The notes beneath the pieces are model-generated. The model did no database searches. It saw nothing but the letters and a program-made list of their open reading frames with translations, and was not told the DNA's origin. Positions 51,663 to 61,388 of a stretch of 64,000 bases of DNA are shown one piece after another. How positions within the stretch are numbered: position 1 is the first letter of the stretch; every line of letters begins with the position of its first letter. A program made the position numbers and the translations under genes. This DNA comes from CAYVOV01 sp964453525 (GTDB lineage Bacteria > Chloroflexota > Dehalococcoidia > Dehalococcoidales > UBA2162): NCBI GenBank assembly GCA_964453525.1, contig CAYVOV010000003.1, forward strand, positions 1 to 64,000, in the 5' to 3' direction.

Positions 51663-53461
51663 TATTCTTCTCCTCCGGATTCTTTATCGGAATCTTCACC
51701 GGCTCCATTATCAACAAGAAGCTGCGATTGATATACCTGATGATAGAGTTCATTCTTAGCCATCAGTTCACTGTGTTTACCTTTTTCAATGAGCTGACCA
51801 TCCTTGAGCATCAGGATAAGGTCGGCGTTCTTTATTATCGGCAGACGGTGGGTGATAATGAAGGTAGTCCGCCCCTTAATCAGGCTATTCAAAGCCTGGC
51901 GGATGAGACGTTCGGTCTCAGCATCAACGCTGGACATCGAGTCATCCAGGATAAGGATGCTTGGATTTATCAGCAGCGTCCGGGCGATAGCCAGCCGTTG
52001 CTTCTCGCCGCCGGAGAGAGTTAGTCCCCGTTCACCCACCCAGGTATCATAGCCATCAGGAAGGCTCTCAATAAAATCATGAAGATGGGCTGCTTTTGAT
52101 ACGGCTATTATCTGCTCCATATCAGCATTCACCGCTCCATAGGAAATATTGTCCTTTATAGTCCCGGAAAACAGGAATATATCCTGCTGGGCAATCCCCA
52201 CGTTACGGCGTAATGAGGCTATTGTCATATCACGGATATCTGTATTATCTATCTTGATACTCCCCGCCGTGACATCATAAAACCTCGGCAGCAGGTTGGC
52301 TATGGTACTCTTGCCGCTGCCCGAACCACCGAGTAAAGCCACCAGGTTACCGGGTTTTACGCTGAAGCTTACATTATTGAGCGTCGGAGCCATCGAATCA
52401 TAGCTGAAGGTGACACCTTCAAAAGTTACCTCACCCTCAACCTTTCCTATATCAATGGCACCCGGGTTTTCCTTAACTGCGGATTCGGTATCAAGTATCT
52501 CCAGGATGCGCTGCCCGGCCGAAACGGTACGGGAAAGCAGGTTACCCATCATTCCCAGGCGGCGGACCGGCATCACGAGCATGCTAATATAGAGTATGAA
52601 TGCGGTAAGGTCCCCTGGAGTCATAAATCCGGCTGCAACCTGGCGTCCGCCATACCAGAGAATAAGCACTGTGGGCAGCCCCATGAAAAACAGCATAAGA
52701 GGCAGGTTGAAAGCCATCTGCCGGGCAACGTCGATGTGCTCGTTATAAAGCAATGTTGCCTGGCCAGAGAATTTCCTGTCCTCTTCCTTCTGGCGTGAGA
52801 AAGCCTTCACTATTCTGACCCCGGTGAGGCTCTCCTCGAGTATCGTCCCCAGGGTAGCCATAAGCTCCTGGATCTTGAGCCAGATAGGGCGGAGACGGTT
52901 GCTGAAGGTAATCGTCCGCCAGGCAATAAGGGGCATAAAGGCAAGAGTCAGCAAAGCAAGCTGCCAGTTCGTAATAAACAGGATACAAGAGACGGCAACA
53001 AGCATGATAACCAGTTGAGCGATGCCGAGTATTCCCATTCCAAAGAACATCCGTATCGCTTCAACATCAACAGTAGCCCGTGACATCAATTGTCCCGTCT
53101 GTGCCTGGTCATGATAAGCGAAACTAAGGCGCTGTAACCGCTCGTAGATGGCGTTTCTAATATCATAGGATGTTTTCTGGGAAACAGTCTGGCTGAGGAA
53201 GGTCTGACCGTAGTCCGAAATCCCCCTCAGGGCGCTGGAAGCAATAACAGTCGCGGCAACCAGCCAGATAGCTGTCTCCCGCGGCATTTGCCACCACAGG
53301 AAACCACTTTCGGTTACCTTGAGAGCAGTATCGATGCCGTTCCCGAGCATCTTTGGTACAATCAGGCCAAAAGCGGTGCTGAGTGCCAGACAGATAAAGG
53401 CAAGGACCAACCAGCCCCAGCGACTCCTGACAAAAACTATTAAACGCAGTATCGTTTTCAT
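51662..53461 (-). CDS. ABC exporter half-transporter, degenerate site
   Basis: 599 residues with six transmembrane helices (about 15-310) and a nucleotide-binding domain: GGSGSGKST, LSGGEKQRLAIART, ILILDDSMSSVD and IITHRLP. The Walker B glutamate is replaced by Asp (LDDS), the mark of the degenerate half in heterodimers such as BmrCD and TM287/288. Forms an operon with the PadR gene upstream and the canonical half downstream. Confidence 0.92.
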   Translation of the reverse strand: MKTILRLIVFVRSRWGWLVLAFICLALSTAFGLIVPKMLGNGIDTALKVTESGFLWWQMPRETAIWLVAATVIASSALRGISDYGQTFLSQTVSQKTSYDIRNAIYERLQRLSFAYHDQAQTGQLMSRATVDVEAIRMFFGMGILGIAQLVIMLVAVSCILFITNWQLALLTLAFMPLIAWRTITFSNRLRPIWLKIQELMATLGTILEESLTGVRIVKAFSRQKEEDRKFSGQATLLYNEHIDVARQMAFNLPLMLFFMGLPTVLILWYGGRQVAAGFMTPGDLTAFILYISMLVMPVRRLGMMGNLLSRTVSAGQRILEILDTESAVKENPGAIDIGKVEGEVTFEGVTFSYDSMAPTLNNVSFSVKPGNLVALLGGSGSGKSTIANLLPRFYDVTAGSIKIDNTDIRDMTIASLRRNVGIAQQDIFLFSGTIKDNISYGAVNADMEQIIAVSKAAHLHDFIESLPDGYDTWVGERGLTLSGGEKQRLAIARTLLINPSILILDDSMSSVDAETERLIRQALNSLIKGRTTFIITHRLPIIKNADLILMLKDGQLIEKGKHSELMAKNELYHQVYQSQLLVDNGAGEDSDKESGGEE

Positions 53462-53523
53462 TTCACAATAACTTCTTTAAAGTCGGCCAATACAGGCCCC
53501 GACTAAAGCGAGTTATAAGTTGG

Positions 53524-54018
53524 TCAAACTTCCAGGATATCGTCATAAGCACGGGAAAGAACTTTCCGCATACGGTTCAGCTTTTTGGTGTCTGCCGTGC
53601 GCGCCTTATCTCTGAGCAGTCCGGCAAGTTTTCTAAGCTCGCTCATCGTCTTACTTACGTCATCAGTATTTTCCGGATTCCACCAGCTTTCTATCTGGTT
53701 TCTGATTCTCTCTGCGAACTCCTTTTGCTCATCCAGAAAGCCGAGTCCCTCATCGGTTACGGTGTATACTTTTTTACCTTCCTGCTCACCGGAGGTGACA
53801 TAGCCCATTTCCTCAAGCATCTGGAGAGTCGGATAGACGCTGCCCGGGCTGGGCGTATAGAAGTTGTGGAAGCGTTCCTGCAGCGCCCGGATAATCTCAT
53901 ATCCATAGCTCGGCTTATCCTTAAGGTGCTCTAGCAGGATGTACTTAAAATCTCCCCGCTGGAACGGTCTTCCCCGTCCCGGCCCGTGGAATAGGTGTTT
54001 CTGGTGACGTCTCTCCAT
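53524..54018 (-). CDS. PadR-family regulator of the ABC exporter operon
   Basis: 164 residues from ATG 54018; the ATG at 54054 lies inside the operator palindrome and is less likely. The winged helix is FKYILLEHLKDKPSYGYEII and SPGSVYPTLQMLEEMGYVTS, then a C-terminal helical dimerisation part (FAERIRNQIESWWN). PadR proteins repress exporter genes until a ligand binds. The 38-bp palindrome at its promoter is the likely operator. Confidence 0.88.
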   Translation of the reverse strand: MERRHQKHLFHGPGRGRPFQRGDFKYILLEHLKDKPSYGYEIIRALQERFHNFYTPSPGSVYPTLQMLEEMGYVTSGEQEGKKVYTVTDEGLGFLDEQKEFAERIRNQIESWWNPENTDDVSKTMSELRKLAGLLRDKARTADTKKLNRMRKVLSRAYDDILEV

Positions 54019-54044
54019 AAAGATTCTCAGCCTTGACCCGGGTG

Positions 54045-54082
54045 GAAGTAGCATATAACGATATATCGTTATATGCTACTTC
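54045..54082. promoter_or_regulatory. 38-bp perfect palindromic operator
   Basis: Every base from 54045 to 54082 mirrors its partner; half-site GAAGTAGCATATAACGATA. It lies just downstream of the -10 box (54089-54084) and covers the predicted start site, so a bound PadR dimer would block transcription. Confidence 0.82.
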
Positions 54083-54083
54083 A

Positions 54084-54112
54084 ATTTTAAGACACTTTAT
54101 TATCATTGTCAA
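54084..54112 (-). promoter_or_regulatory. Promoter of the PadR/ABC operon
   Basis: Minus strand: TTGACA (54112-54107), 17-bp spacer, TAAAAT (54089-54084). Confidence 0.75.
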
Positions 54113-54197
54113 GTAGATAGGATTTGTCTGTCGTGTTATATTAACCATAATAATCCGGGCAGTACGGTATTACAAATTTGTTACTTGATGTGCGTTT

Positions 54198-55661
54198 ATG
54201 AGAATATCTAAAGGTGTGATGAAGTGGTCAGTTATACCGGTAGTTATTGCCCTTTACAGCCAGCTTGTCTTCCCGGGAACGGTAATTGCTGCCCCGGATA
54301 ACGGTACGCAGGTGAAAGAGCTCAACTTTGTTTTTCTTCACGGCGCCGGCGGTAATACCTGCTCTTTTCAACTTCTCGAGGACTATATATTCGATGAGGC
54401 ATATAAATATATTTCCAGGTACAAACGGACCAACCCCGGCACCGAGGTCCGGATTAACACTCTAAAGCGATGTTACCCGGGCTATATGGATATCAAGAGC
54501 TGGGCAAGGAATATTGCCGATAGCATCAATGAGTATCTGCCGAAAAAGAAAAACCTGATTCTGGTGGGACACAGCATGGGAGGAAAGACGGCCCTCTACG
54601 CTGTGGCTAACAACATTGGCGGTATTGCCGAAAGAGTGGCAATGGTTGTTACAATAAACAGTCCGGTTAAGGGGCTGAACAGGTATTTCGTAACCGGCGG
54701 CGGCTCGGTTTACGATTACCTGCAGGCTCTGTGGCATCTCCTTGACCAGGGAGTATCCACTTCCGTGGCTTTTCATGATAGCTCGGAAGACGGCGACTGG
54801 GTCGCAACAAATAAGCACTGGCTGGCGTTTATCTCCGGTGAATCGGCCCCGCTGAGCAAACAGTTCGATTTTACCGGAGTCGACCCCTGGCCGAGAGACA
54901 TGGACGACGGTCTGGTGCCTCTTTCCGCTCAATACGCGGAGGGAGCCGATGTTATTTACTACGGAAGCCTCGGGCACAGCGATTTCGCCGGGATGGATTC
55001 TATTTCGGAATTTATTGGCGATACAATCCTGCGTTACATTTTCGGCGATTATATAGATTTCTCCGTTTTCTCCAGGAGCGGTATTTTAAACCATAAAGCT
55101 GACTGGCTGTTGGGAACTGACCACTGGTATGATACCGTCGGCGGAATGCCTTCAAGCAGCGATACCGTAGTGCATAGAAACGAGTCATATTTCAAATGGC
55201 AAGAGTGGGAGGATGTGGTCGGTGAATGTCCGGCCGGAGCAAAACGGGATAAATTTTATGTCAGCCGCGTTTCCTCCGCATTCCTGACCGGCCTTCAGGA
55301 AGCGCGCTGGAATTCTGATAATGTTGAAGACTGCCGGCTCTACCTGAGAACCAGGGCTGCGCCCCGCAACACTGTTGAAGTGAACTGGAGTATCCACGAG
55401 CAGGGACTGTTATCACCTCAGAAAGAGCGTGATTATTATGAAGTGAAAATAGTCGCTGGCACCCCGCTCACCAGCATCAAAGGTATTACCTGGGAAACAT
55501 ATGATCCACTCGACCCCAGAATTAAAATATCATCGGAGGCGCAGAGTCCTTTCCGCTGGTTTAAGGCTGAATGGAGGGTTTACTCTATAGAGACCCGGAA
55601 AAGAAAGGTCATTGATGAGATGTCCGGGGAGATTATACCGGGCACTGGTGGCAGCAGTTGA
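54198..55661 (+). CDS. Secreted lipase-like alpha/beta hydrolase
   Basis: 487 residues. A signal peptide (KWSVIPVVIALYSQLVFPG, cleavage near residue 32) precedes the fold. FVFLHGAGGNTCSF is the oxyanion motif; ILVGHSMGGKTAL holds the nucleophile Ser126; acid and base are probably in MDDGLVPLSAQYA and YGSLGHSDFAGMD. The C-terminal 200 residues form an extra domain with strands, unknown. Acts on esters outside the cell. Single gene, divergent from PadR. Confidence 0.85.
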   Translation: MRISKGVMKWSVIPVVIALYSQLVFPGTVIAAPDNGTQVKELNFVFLHGAGGNTCSFQLLEDYIFDEAYKYISRYKRTNPGTEVRINTLKRCYPGYMDIKSWARNIADSINEYLPKKKNLILVGHSMGGKTALYAVANNIGGIAERVAMVVTINSPVKGLNRYFVTGGGSVYDYLQALWHLLDQGVSTSVAFHDSSEDGDWVATNKHWLAFISGESAPLSKQFDFTGVDPWPRDMDDGLVPLSAQYAEGADVIYYGSLGHSDFAGMDSISEFIGDTILRYIFGDYIDFSVFSRSGILNHKADWLLGTDHWYDTVGGMPSSSDTVVHRNESYFKWQEWEDVVGECPAGAKRDKFYVSRVSSAFLTGLQEARWNSDNVEDCRLYLRTRAAPRNTVEVNWSIHEQGLLSPQKERDYYEVKIVAGTPLTSIKGITWETYDPLDPRIKISSEAQSPFRWFKAEWRVYSIETRKRKVIDEMSGEIIPGTGGSS

Positions 55662-55681
55662 CAGGCTCACTTCCCGGACTT

Positions 55682-56434
55682 TTAAGAATCACCCGGTGAT
55701 AAATCACGGCGGCTGTGTGTTGCCGCATTCTGTAAGATAAGGCCGGTAAATAATAAAAATACACCGGTGAACCATTCTTGTGTCCTGACAAGAAGCCAGA
55801 CGCCGCCGGCAGCTACTATTACCCCGAATACCCACCCAATCCAGCCGGAGATACGTGTCACCTTTTCATAATTGCCGGTCAGTTTCCAGAGCAGTGCTCT
55901 TAGCACTCTACCCATATCCAGTGGAAAACCGGGAACAAGGTGAAAAAAGGTAAGCATCAGATAGATAAATGCCAGCCACTGGATTAGTACGTTAATAACT
56001 ATGTGTCCGGTGGCGGCAAACGCCGTATAAATGATAAAGAATACTCCGGCTATCATCACGTTTATCAGCATTCCGCTGACTGCCAGCAGCAGGTCAAGCG
56101 AGGGGCAGGAGGACTCTTTATTCACTTCATGGACCGCGCCAAAGGCAAAAAGTGTCACCCGCTTCACGGCAATGCCTCGGTTTACGGCAATGAAATTGAG
56201 AACAAACTCTCGGGTGGTTATTCCAAAGAAGAAAAGCACACTGGCGGCTATACCCAGTATTATCCGGTACCTGAGGGAATAGTCCGTAGAGAACTGTGTT
56301 ATCACGGCGGCGGTAATAGATGCAAAGGCAAGCAGCCAAGTGTAATGCAGCCGCACCCGTACACCGAGAATCCGGCTGAGATACGGAACAACCAGTTCAC
56401 TTCTCCTGAAAAAAGATGGAATCCGTTCCTTCAT
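55682..56434 (-). CDS. Site-2 protease (M50) homologue without catalytic histidines
   Basis: 250 residues with about six hydrophobic helices. Layout matches S2P rhomboid-like M50 enzymes: LGVRVRLHYTWLLAF at the start, TLFAFGAVHEV after the first core helix, FFHLVPGFPLDMGRVLRALL as the second motif with its Asp. The HExxH helix reads ITTREFVLNF, so Glu is kept but both His are gone (REFVL at 75-79). Zinc cannot bind normally, so it is predicted a pseudoprotease. Ends close to the convergent lipase gene. Confidence 0.78.
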   Translation of the reverse strand: MKERIPSFFRRSELVVPYLSRILGVRVRLHYTWLLAFASITAAVITQFSTDYSLRYRIILGIAASVLFFFGITTREFVLNFIAVNRGIAVKRVTLFAFGAVHEVNKESSCPSLDLLLAVSGMLINVMIAGVFFIIYTAFAATGHIVINVLIQWLAFIYLMLTFFHLVPGFPLDMGRVLRALLWKLTGNYEKVTRISGWIGWVFGVIVAAGGVWLLVRTQEWFTGVFLLFTGLILQNAATHSRRDLSPGDS

Positions 56435-56526
56435 AGCTACAGGATAGTATATCCAACGGCGGGTATTACGGCAAGAAAGGGTGAGGGAGGAATAAATTAT
56501 GAAGGCTGTATGTGTTTGTTCCCTTT

Positions 56527-57312
56527 TTACTGGCTTACCACAGCCAGGAACGCTTTGACGTACGGGACCACTAGGTCGCTCTGGACTATAGCCGTGATGT
56601 GGTTAAAACCGGTCATAGAGATAAAAGCTGCCCGCGGCATGTGTTCAACACTTTCCCTGGCTCCGGCATGGAACGGGTCAAGGTCGCCGCAGTAGACGAG
56701 ACATGGCACCGGTATTCCCGCCAGGTCCTGGTTGGTCAGTGGTAGAGTGTCAAGGAGGCCTGACTGCATCGTGATGGACGCCTCTGCATCCCTGGCTAGT
56801 AACTCACTCCTTTCCTCGGGTGACAGGGAACACCCGAGCAGATTTTCCATCCACTGTATATAAGCTTCAGGGTCGGTGCGGAGTAATTTATACCCTTCTA
56901 TTGATATATTGATTGCCTTGACCATTTCATCAGGCCATTCGTATGGAGTCATACCCCCGAGGATGAAACTACAGAACCGTGCGGCGTGGCGGGTGGCAAG
57001 TGTAAATCCTACCGTAGCCCCCATAGAGTAACCGAAGTAATGCGCCCTGGTTGTTCCCAGCGCATCAAGTACAGCTACCACGTCATCTGACATCCCGGTC
57101 CTGTGGCTAGATACTTCATCAGGCTTATCACTCCGCCCGTGTCCCCGGAAATCAAGTAAAATCAGCTGAAATTCATCCTTAAGGCCATCCGTGTAACCCC
57201 ATTCCCGCCACATATCCAGAGTGTAACTGCCTCCATGTCCCAGCACCAGAGGCGGGCCTTCTCCCTCAACCTCATAATAGATACGAACGCCTTGATTTTC
57301 TGCATATGGCAT
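56527..57312 (-). CDS. Alpha/beta hydrolase
   Basis: 261 residues. LVLGHGGSYTLDMW (oxyanion hole), LLDFRGHGRSDKP, nucleophile elbow YFGYSMGATVG (Ser96), acid in YCGDLDPFHAG and His in MTGFNHITAI form a complete triad. Resembles soluble esterase, lactonase or haloperoxidase-like hydrolases. Substrate unknown. ATG 57312 follows a weak ribosome site. Confidence 0.85.
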   Translation of the reverse strand: MPYAENQGVRIYYEVEGEGPPLVLGHGGSYTLDMWREWGYTDGLKDEFQLILLDFRGHGRSDKPDEVSSHRTGMSDDVVAVLDALGTTRAHYFGYSMGATVGFTLATRHAARFCSFILGGMTPYEWPDEMVKAINISIEGYKLLRTDPEAYIQWMENLLGCSLSPEERSELLARDAEASITMQSGLLDTLPLTNQDLAGIPVPCLVYCGDLDPFHAGARESVEHMPRAAFISMTGFNHITAIVQSDLVVPYVKAFLAVVSQ

Positions 57313-57336
57313 ATGCTACCTTCTTTTCCGGAGAGA

Positions 57337-57522
57337 CTACGCCTTTAAAATATCCTTGTGCCTTAACGCCCGCTCCAGTGACGGTTTCATCTTCATCTCG
57401 CGGAACTCCTTGATGGCGAAGTCGAGGTGCTCGAGGGCTTCTTTCTCTTCATCCGGGTAGTACTCTAGCAACAACTCGGCAAGCTGAAGCCGGGTAAGGG
57501 TGATTTCAGGGCGGAATATCAT
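57337..57522 (-). pseudogene. C-terminal remnant of a large TPR/cyclase-type ATPase
   Basis: 61 codons: ITLTRLQLAELLLEYYPDEE and LDFAIKEFREMKMKPSLERA match the last repeat of large Chloroflexota adenylate/guanylate-cyclase or LuxR-type TPR ATPases. Nothing of the main body is present upstream, so it is a left-over tail. Confidence 0.55.
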
Positions 57523-57647
57523 TTGTACATACCCGGATTATCAGCCTGACACCTGGGACACTTCATATTTTGCGTTTCCGTACCTGATGAGTGCCTATAG
57601 TCTATGACCGCCGATAATTATTGTCAAGCAATCGGAATTTCGCCTTT

Positions 57648-57836
57648 TACTTAATCATGGTTGCACAGGCAACAATGAATATCAATATTTCTTTTGCCGT
57701 TGTGGTTTCCTTCGGCTTCGCTCAGGACAGGCTAACGGCTCACCATGAGCGGCACACATTCCCACTCACCCTGAGCTTGTCGAAGGGTCTCCAACTAAGA
57801 TTGAGAAGAACCGAATTTTGGGTTCTGTTCGGTTTT
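57648..57836. repeat. Dispersed repeat copy B (inverted)
   Basis: About 190 bp matching 34623-34833 on the opposite strand with few differences, lacking copy A's internal duplication. Together they form an inverted pair 23 kb apart. Confidence 0.8.
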
Positions 57837-57995
57837 GGTTGAATGAAGTGCTATCCATTTTTATTTTATCTATTCCCACTCACCGCTCTTGAAGAAGCTA
57901 AAGAGAGGAGAGGTAAAAGATACTAACCAGTGCAAGAAGAACCATACATAATCGGTGTTGTATATAAGTGCACTATCTGCTATAGTTGATGCGCA

Positions 57996-60900
57996 ATGTC
58001 ACTTTTCTTCTCGGAGTGGCACCTCATTTTTAGAAGAACCCTGGCTAACTGGCGTCTCCTCTCGACGTTAATGGTCGGGGTTCTCGTTGCCGTCGCTCTG
58101 CTCTCGTCCACACCGCTCTACTCAAACGCCATAAATGACCTGGGATTGAAGCGTGCCCTGCGGGAAAGCCAGATTGAGCTGCTTGATATGCAGGTCTGGG
58201 TTCCGAGTGATTACGTCAACTATCAAAGTTATATTGAAGCGGGAGAATTCATTGACCGGCAGGTATCGCGTAATATCAGTCCGATAATTCGCCAGGAAGA
58301 GACATGGATAAAGAGCCAGAGCTACTACGCAGGCTGGGAAGGTCGCCCCATCCCTACCGGTGAAATGAGACCCACCGGATATTTTCAAGTTTTCAGCAAT
58401 CTTAAAGACCATATATCAATAGTAGAAGGTCGGTACGCTGAACCGGTCGTCGCCGGCTTTACCCGGGAAGAGCTTGAGGACCCTGATTTTGCCGTTGAAG
58501 GCATGATTGGCAGCGAGACGGCAGAAATTTTCGGAGTAGGTGTCGGCGACCGTCTGATTTTCATAACCGGCTATGGTGCGGATGAAAGACGGATAAAGAT
58601 TGAGCTTACGGCCATCATAAACCCCATTGACCTCGATGAGGAATATTGGCTGCTGAAAAAGGATGTCTTTACCGCACCACCGGATGAAGGCCAGGTAGCA
58701 TCAATCTTCGTCCCCGAGCAAACGCTTTTTGAAGGTGTTGCCCGTGTTATTCCTGCTTCCAGAGCATCATGTTACTGGTTCTATTTTGTGGATATTAACA
58801 AAATAGACTCCCAGAATGCCGGTAGAATCAATAATGCTGTTGAGCGTATGGAGCGTCAGCTACTGACGAATCTGCCGAAGAGTGGAATGCTCACCTCACT
58901 GAATGCCGTTATCAGTCAGTACCAGGATAAGCTGATGTATACCCAGATACCGCTCTTCCTTATCGTTTCCCAGATTGTTGCCATCATTTTGTACTATCTT
59001 GTCACGGTAGCCAATATGCTCATCGAACGTCAGGCCGGTGAAATCGCTTTACTCAGGAGCCGGGGTGCCAGCACACGGCAAATCACAAGCATTTATTTCA
59101 TGGAGGGCCTGCTCATAACCGCAATCGGTGGTGCCGTCGGTCCGTTTCTGGGTGCCCTTGTCTTCAGCGTGCTGGGTATGACAGACTCTTTTTACTCCCT
59201 GACCGGTGGCGGGCTTCTCCCCGTCAGGTTTTCAGGTACCGTGTTTATACTGGCGGTTGTGGCGGCAGTGCTCTGTTTACTTACTATTCTGGTGCCTGCA
59301 ATCCAGGCGGCGCGCCGTAGTGTAGTGCACCAGAGACAGCAGGCTGCCCGTCCGCCCTCTAAGCCGTTCTGGCAGCGCTTTTACCTGGACCTGGTGATAC
59401 TTGTCTTCGGCGGAATACTGTACTGGGAACTGAGAGAACGCGGTTCACTGATGACAATGGATATCTTCGGGGGGATGAATGTAGACCCGTTACTGCTGGT
59501 AGCACCGATGCTGATATTACTTGCCGTTGCCATTGTATTTCTCCGGCTTTTTCCGATTATTATCAACCTAGTAACGAAACTCGGCACATTTCTGGGAAAT
59601 GCTCCGGCGTTATTGAGTCTATGGCAAATGGCGCGAAACCCTGTCCACTACGGTCGGCTGATTCTCCTGCTGATTATGGCAGCCAGTGTGGGTATGTTTT
59701 CCGCTACCTTTCTCGGCACCCTGGAGCGCAGTTATAATGAACGGACTTTGTACATCGCCGGGGGCGATGTTCGCCTTCAGGGATTATATGACTGGACCAG
59801 TCCGAAGGAGGTGCTCAGGCAGCGTTATTCGGAACTGGAAGGAGTGGAGGAAGTCAGTTTCGTTTACCGGGTCGGCGGGAGGGTTGGTACCCTGTTTACG
59901 GAAACGGAATTCGATATGCTGGCCGTTGATGCTGCGAGTATAAGTAAAATTGCCTGGTACCGTGATGACTTTGCCGCCAAATCTCTCCCGGAGCTGATGA
60001 AACCCGTGGCAGAAGATGAACCGCTCAAGCAGGGAATAGACCTTCCCGAGGGTACTGAGAGACTCGGTGTCTGGGTATTCCCGGAGGAGGGGAGTCCGGA
60101 GTTAAGCGTTTTTGCCAGGATAAAGGATGGACTGGGACGCTATAAGGACCATGAACTCGGCTTAACTGATAAAGCTGGCTGGCAGTACCTGGAGGTGAAA
60201 CTTACCGCGTTTGGTACCGATGACCCGCCGCCACCTCCTCTCAGTCTCACCTGTGTCCACGTAAGGTATGAAGGGAGAAGTAGATACTGGGGGAGTCCCG
60301 GAGGTGTTTATTTTGACGACCTCCAGGTTCGGGGTTCTTTCTCTCCGCAACCGGTGGTAATCGAGGATTTTGAGGATATTGCGGAATGGACTCTGATGAT
60401 GGATGAGTCCTCGGGAGCAATTTCTTCGATAGGCGTCGGGACTGACAAGTTGGTATTGAACGATGAAGTGGTTCACAGCGGGACTTCTTCCGCACAGTTA
60501 AGCTGGGCGCACCGTAGAGGTTATGCGAGAAAGGGCATTTTTGCCAATGCGGATATCAGACCTCTTGCTGCCGTAGCCAGCCGCTCTTTCCTGGACCGTG
60601 CCAAGGTTGAGATTGGCGACCCGGTAAATATTCGCATTCCAGGAGAGTTTATTCCGGTGGTAATCACGGATGTTGCCGACTATTTCCCAACTCTGGACCC
60701 GGCAGCAAAAGGATTTATGATTGTTAATCTTGACCGCCTGCTCAGCCCGAGAAACACACTTGATAGTAACGCTAACAGTCCCAACGAAGCCTGGCTCAAG
60801 GTTACCGATGATGAAGAACTGAGGAAGGCAACAATCGATAAGCTTAACTTCGGGAATTATAAAGCCAGGGAATTGTATGATAAAGAGGAGATGCTGTCGG

Positions 60901-61355
60901 AGTTGAAATCTGACCCGCTGGCCGGCGCCGGCTGGGGAGGGATGCTCCTGATAGCTTTTCTAGGGGTTGTCCTCGTCAGCAGCCTTGGCTTTATAGTCTA
61001 TAACTATCTTTCCGCCCAGAGCAGGCAGCTTGATTTTGCCATCCTGAGAACACTGGGATTTTCCTTACGCCAGATAATCGGAGTGGTCTGTTTCGAGCAA
61101 CTCTTTATTATTATCGTCGGAATGGGAATAGGGACCCTTATCGGTGAAAGGCTCAGTTATGTCATGCTGCCATTCCTCCAGCTAACGGAAAAAGGTGAAA
61201 GGGTATTACCGCCTTTCTTGCTTACCATTAACTGGCAGACAATTGGAATTGCCTACGCTATTCTGGCTATTGCATTCATCATCACCATTTCTATGGTGGT
61301 TTTATTCTTCTACAGGGTGGCTATTCACCAGACGCTGAGGATGGGAGATGTGTAA
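57996..61355 (+). CDS. MacB/FtsX-type ABC permease, large
   Basis: 1119 residues. An N-terminal signal-anchor helix (LMVGVLVAVALLSSTPLYSN), a periplasmic-type domain, a first FtsX block (about 325-450: IPLFLIVSQIVAIILYYLV, ILAVVAAVLCLLTILVPAIQ), further helices near 465-530, a large extracellular domain with GGRVGTLFTETEF, and a C-terminal FtsX block with GMLLIAFLGVVLVSSLGFIV and ILRTLGFSLRQIIG. A substrate-release or efflux permease of the MacB type. Operon with the two ATPases 61389-62974. Confidence 0.85.
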   Translation: MSLFFSEWHLIFRRTLANWRLLSTLMVGVLVAVALLSSTPLYSNAINDLGLKRALRESQIELLDMQVWVPSDYVNYQSYIEAGEFIDRQVSRNISPIIRQEETWIKSQSYYAGWEGRPIPTGEMRPTGYFQVFSNLKDHISIVEGRYAEPVVAGFTREELEDPDFAVEGMIGSETAEIFGVGVGDRLIFITGYGADERRIKIELTAIINPIDLDEEYWLLKKDVFTAPPDEGQVASIFVPEQTLFEGVARVIPASRASCYWFYFVDINKIDSQNAGRINNAVERMERQLLTNLPKSGMLTSLNAVISQYQDKLMYTQIPLFLIVSQIVAIILYYLVTVANMLIERQAGEIALLRSRGASTRQITSIYFMEGLLITAIGGAVGPFLGALVFSVLGMTDSFYSLTGGGLLPVRFSGTVFILAVVAAVLCLLTILVPAIQAARRSVVHQRQQAARPPSKPFWQRFYLDLVILVFGGILYWELRERGSLMTMDIFGGMNVDPLLLVAPMLILLAVAIVFLRLFPIIINLVTKLGTFLGNAPALLSLWQMARNPVHYGRLILLLIMAASVGMFSATFLGTLERSYNERTLYIAGGDVRLQGLYDWTSPKEVLRQRYSELEGVEEVSFVYRVGGRVGTLFTETEFDMLAVDAASISKIAWYRDDFAAKSLPELMKPVAEDEPLKQGIDLPEGTERLGVWVFPEEGSPELSVFARIKDGLGRYKDHELGLTDKAGWQYLEVKLTAFGTDDPPPPPLSLTCVHVRYEGRSRYWGSPGGVYFDDLQVRGSFSPQPVVIEDFEDIAEWTLMMDESSGAISSIGVGTDKLVLNDEVVHSGTSSAQLSWAHRRGYARKGIFANADIRPLAAVASRSFLDRAKVEIGDPVNIRIPGEFIPVVITDVADYFPTLDPAAKGFMIVNLDRLLSPRNTLDSNANSPNEAWLKVTDDEELRKATIDKLNFGNYKARELYDKEEMLSELKSDPLAGAGWGGMLLIAFLGVVLVSSLGFIVYNYLSAQSRQLDFAILRTLGFSLRQIIGVVCFEQLFIIIVGMGIGTLIGERLSYVMLPFLQLTEKGERVLPPFLLTINWQTIGIAYAILAIAFIITISMVVLFFYRVAIHQTLRMGDV

Positions 61356-61388
61356 AAAGGTACTTATGCCAGATTACGGAGAGAGAAT

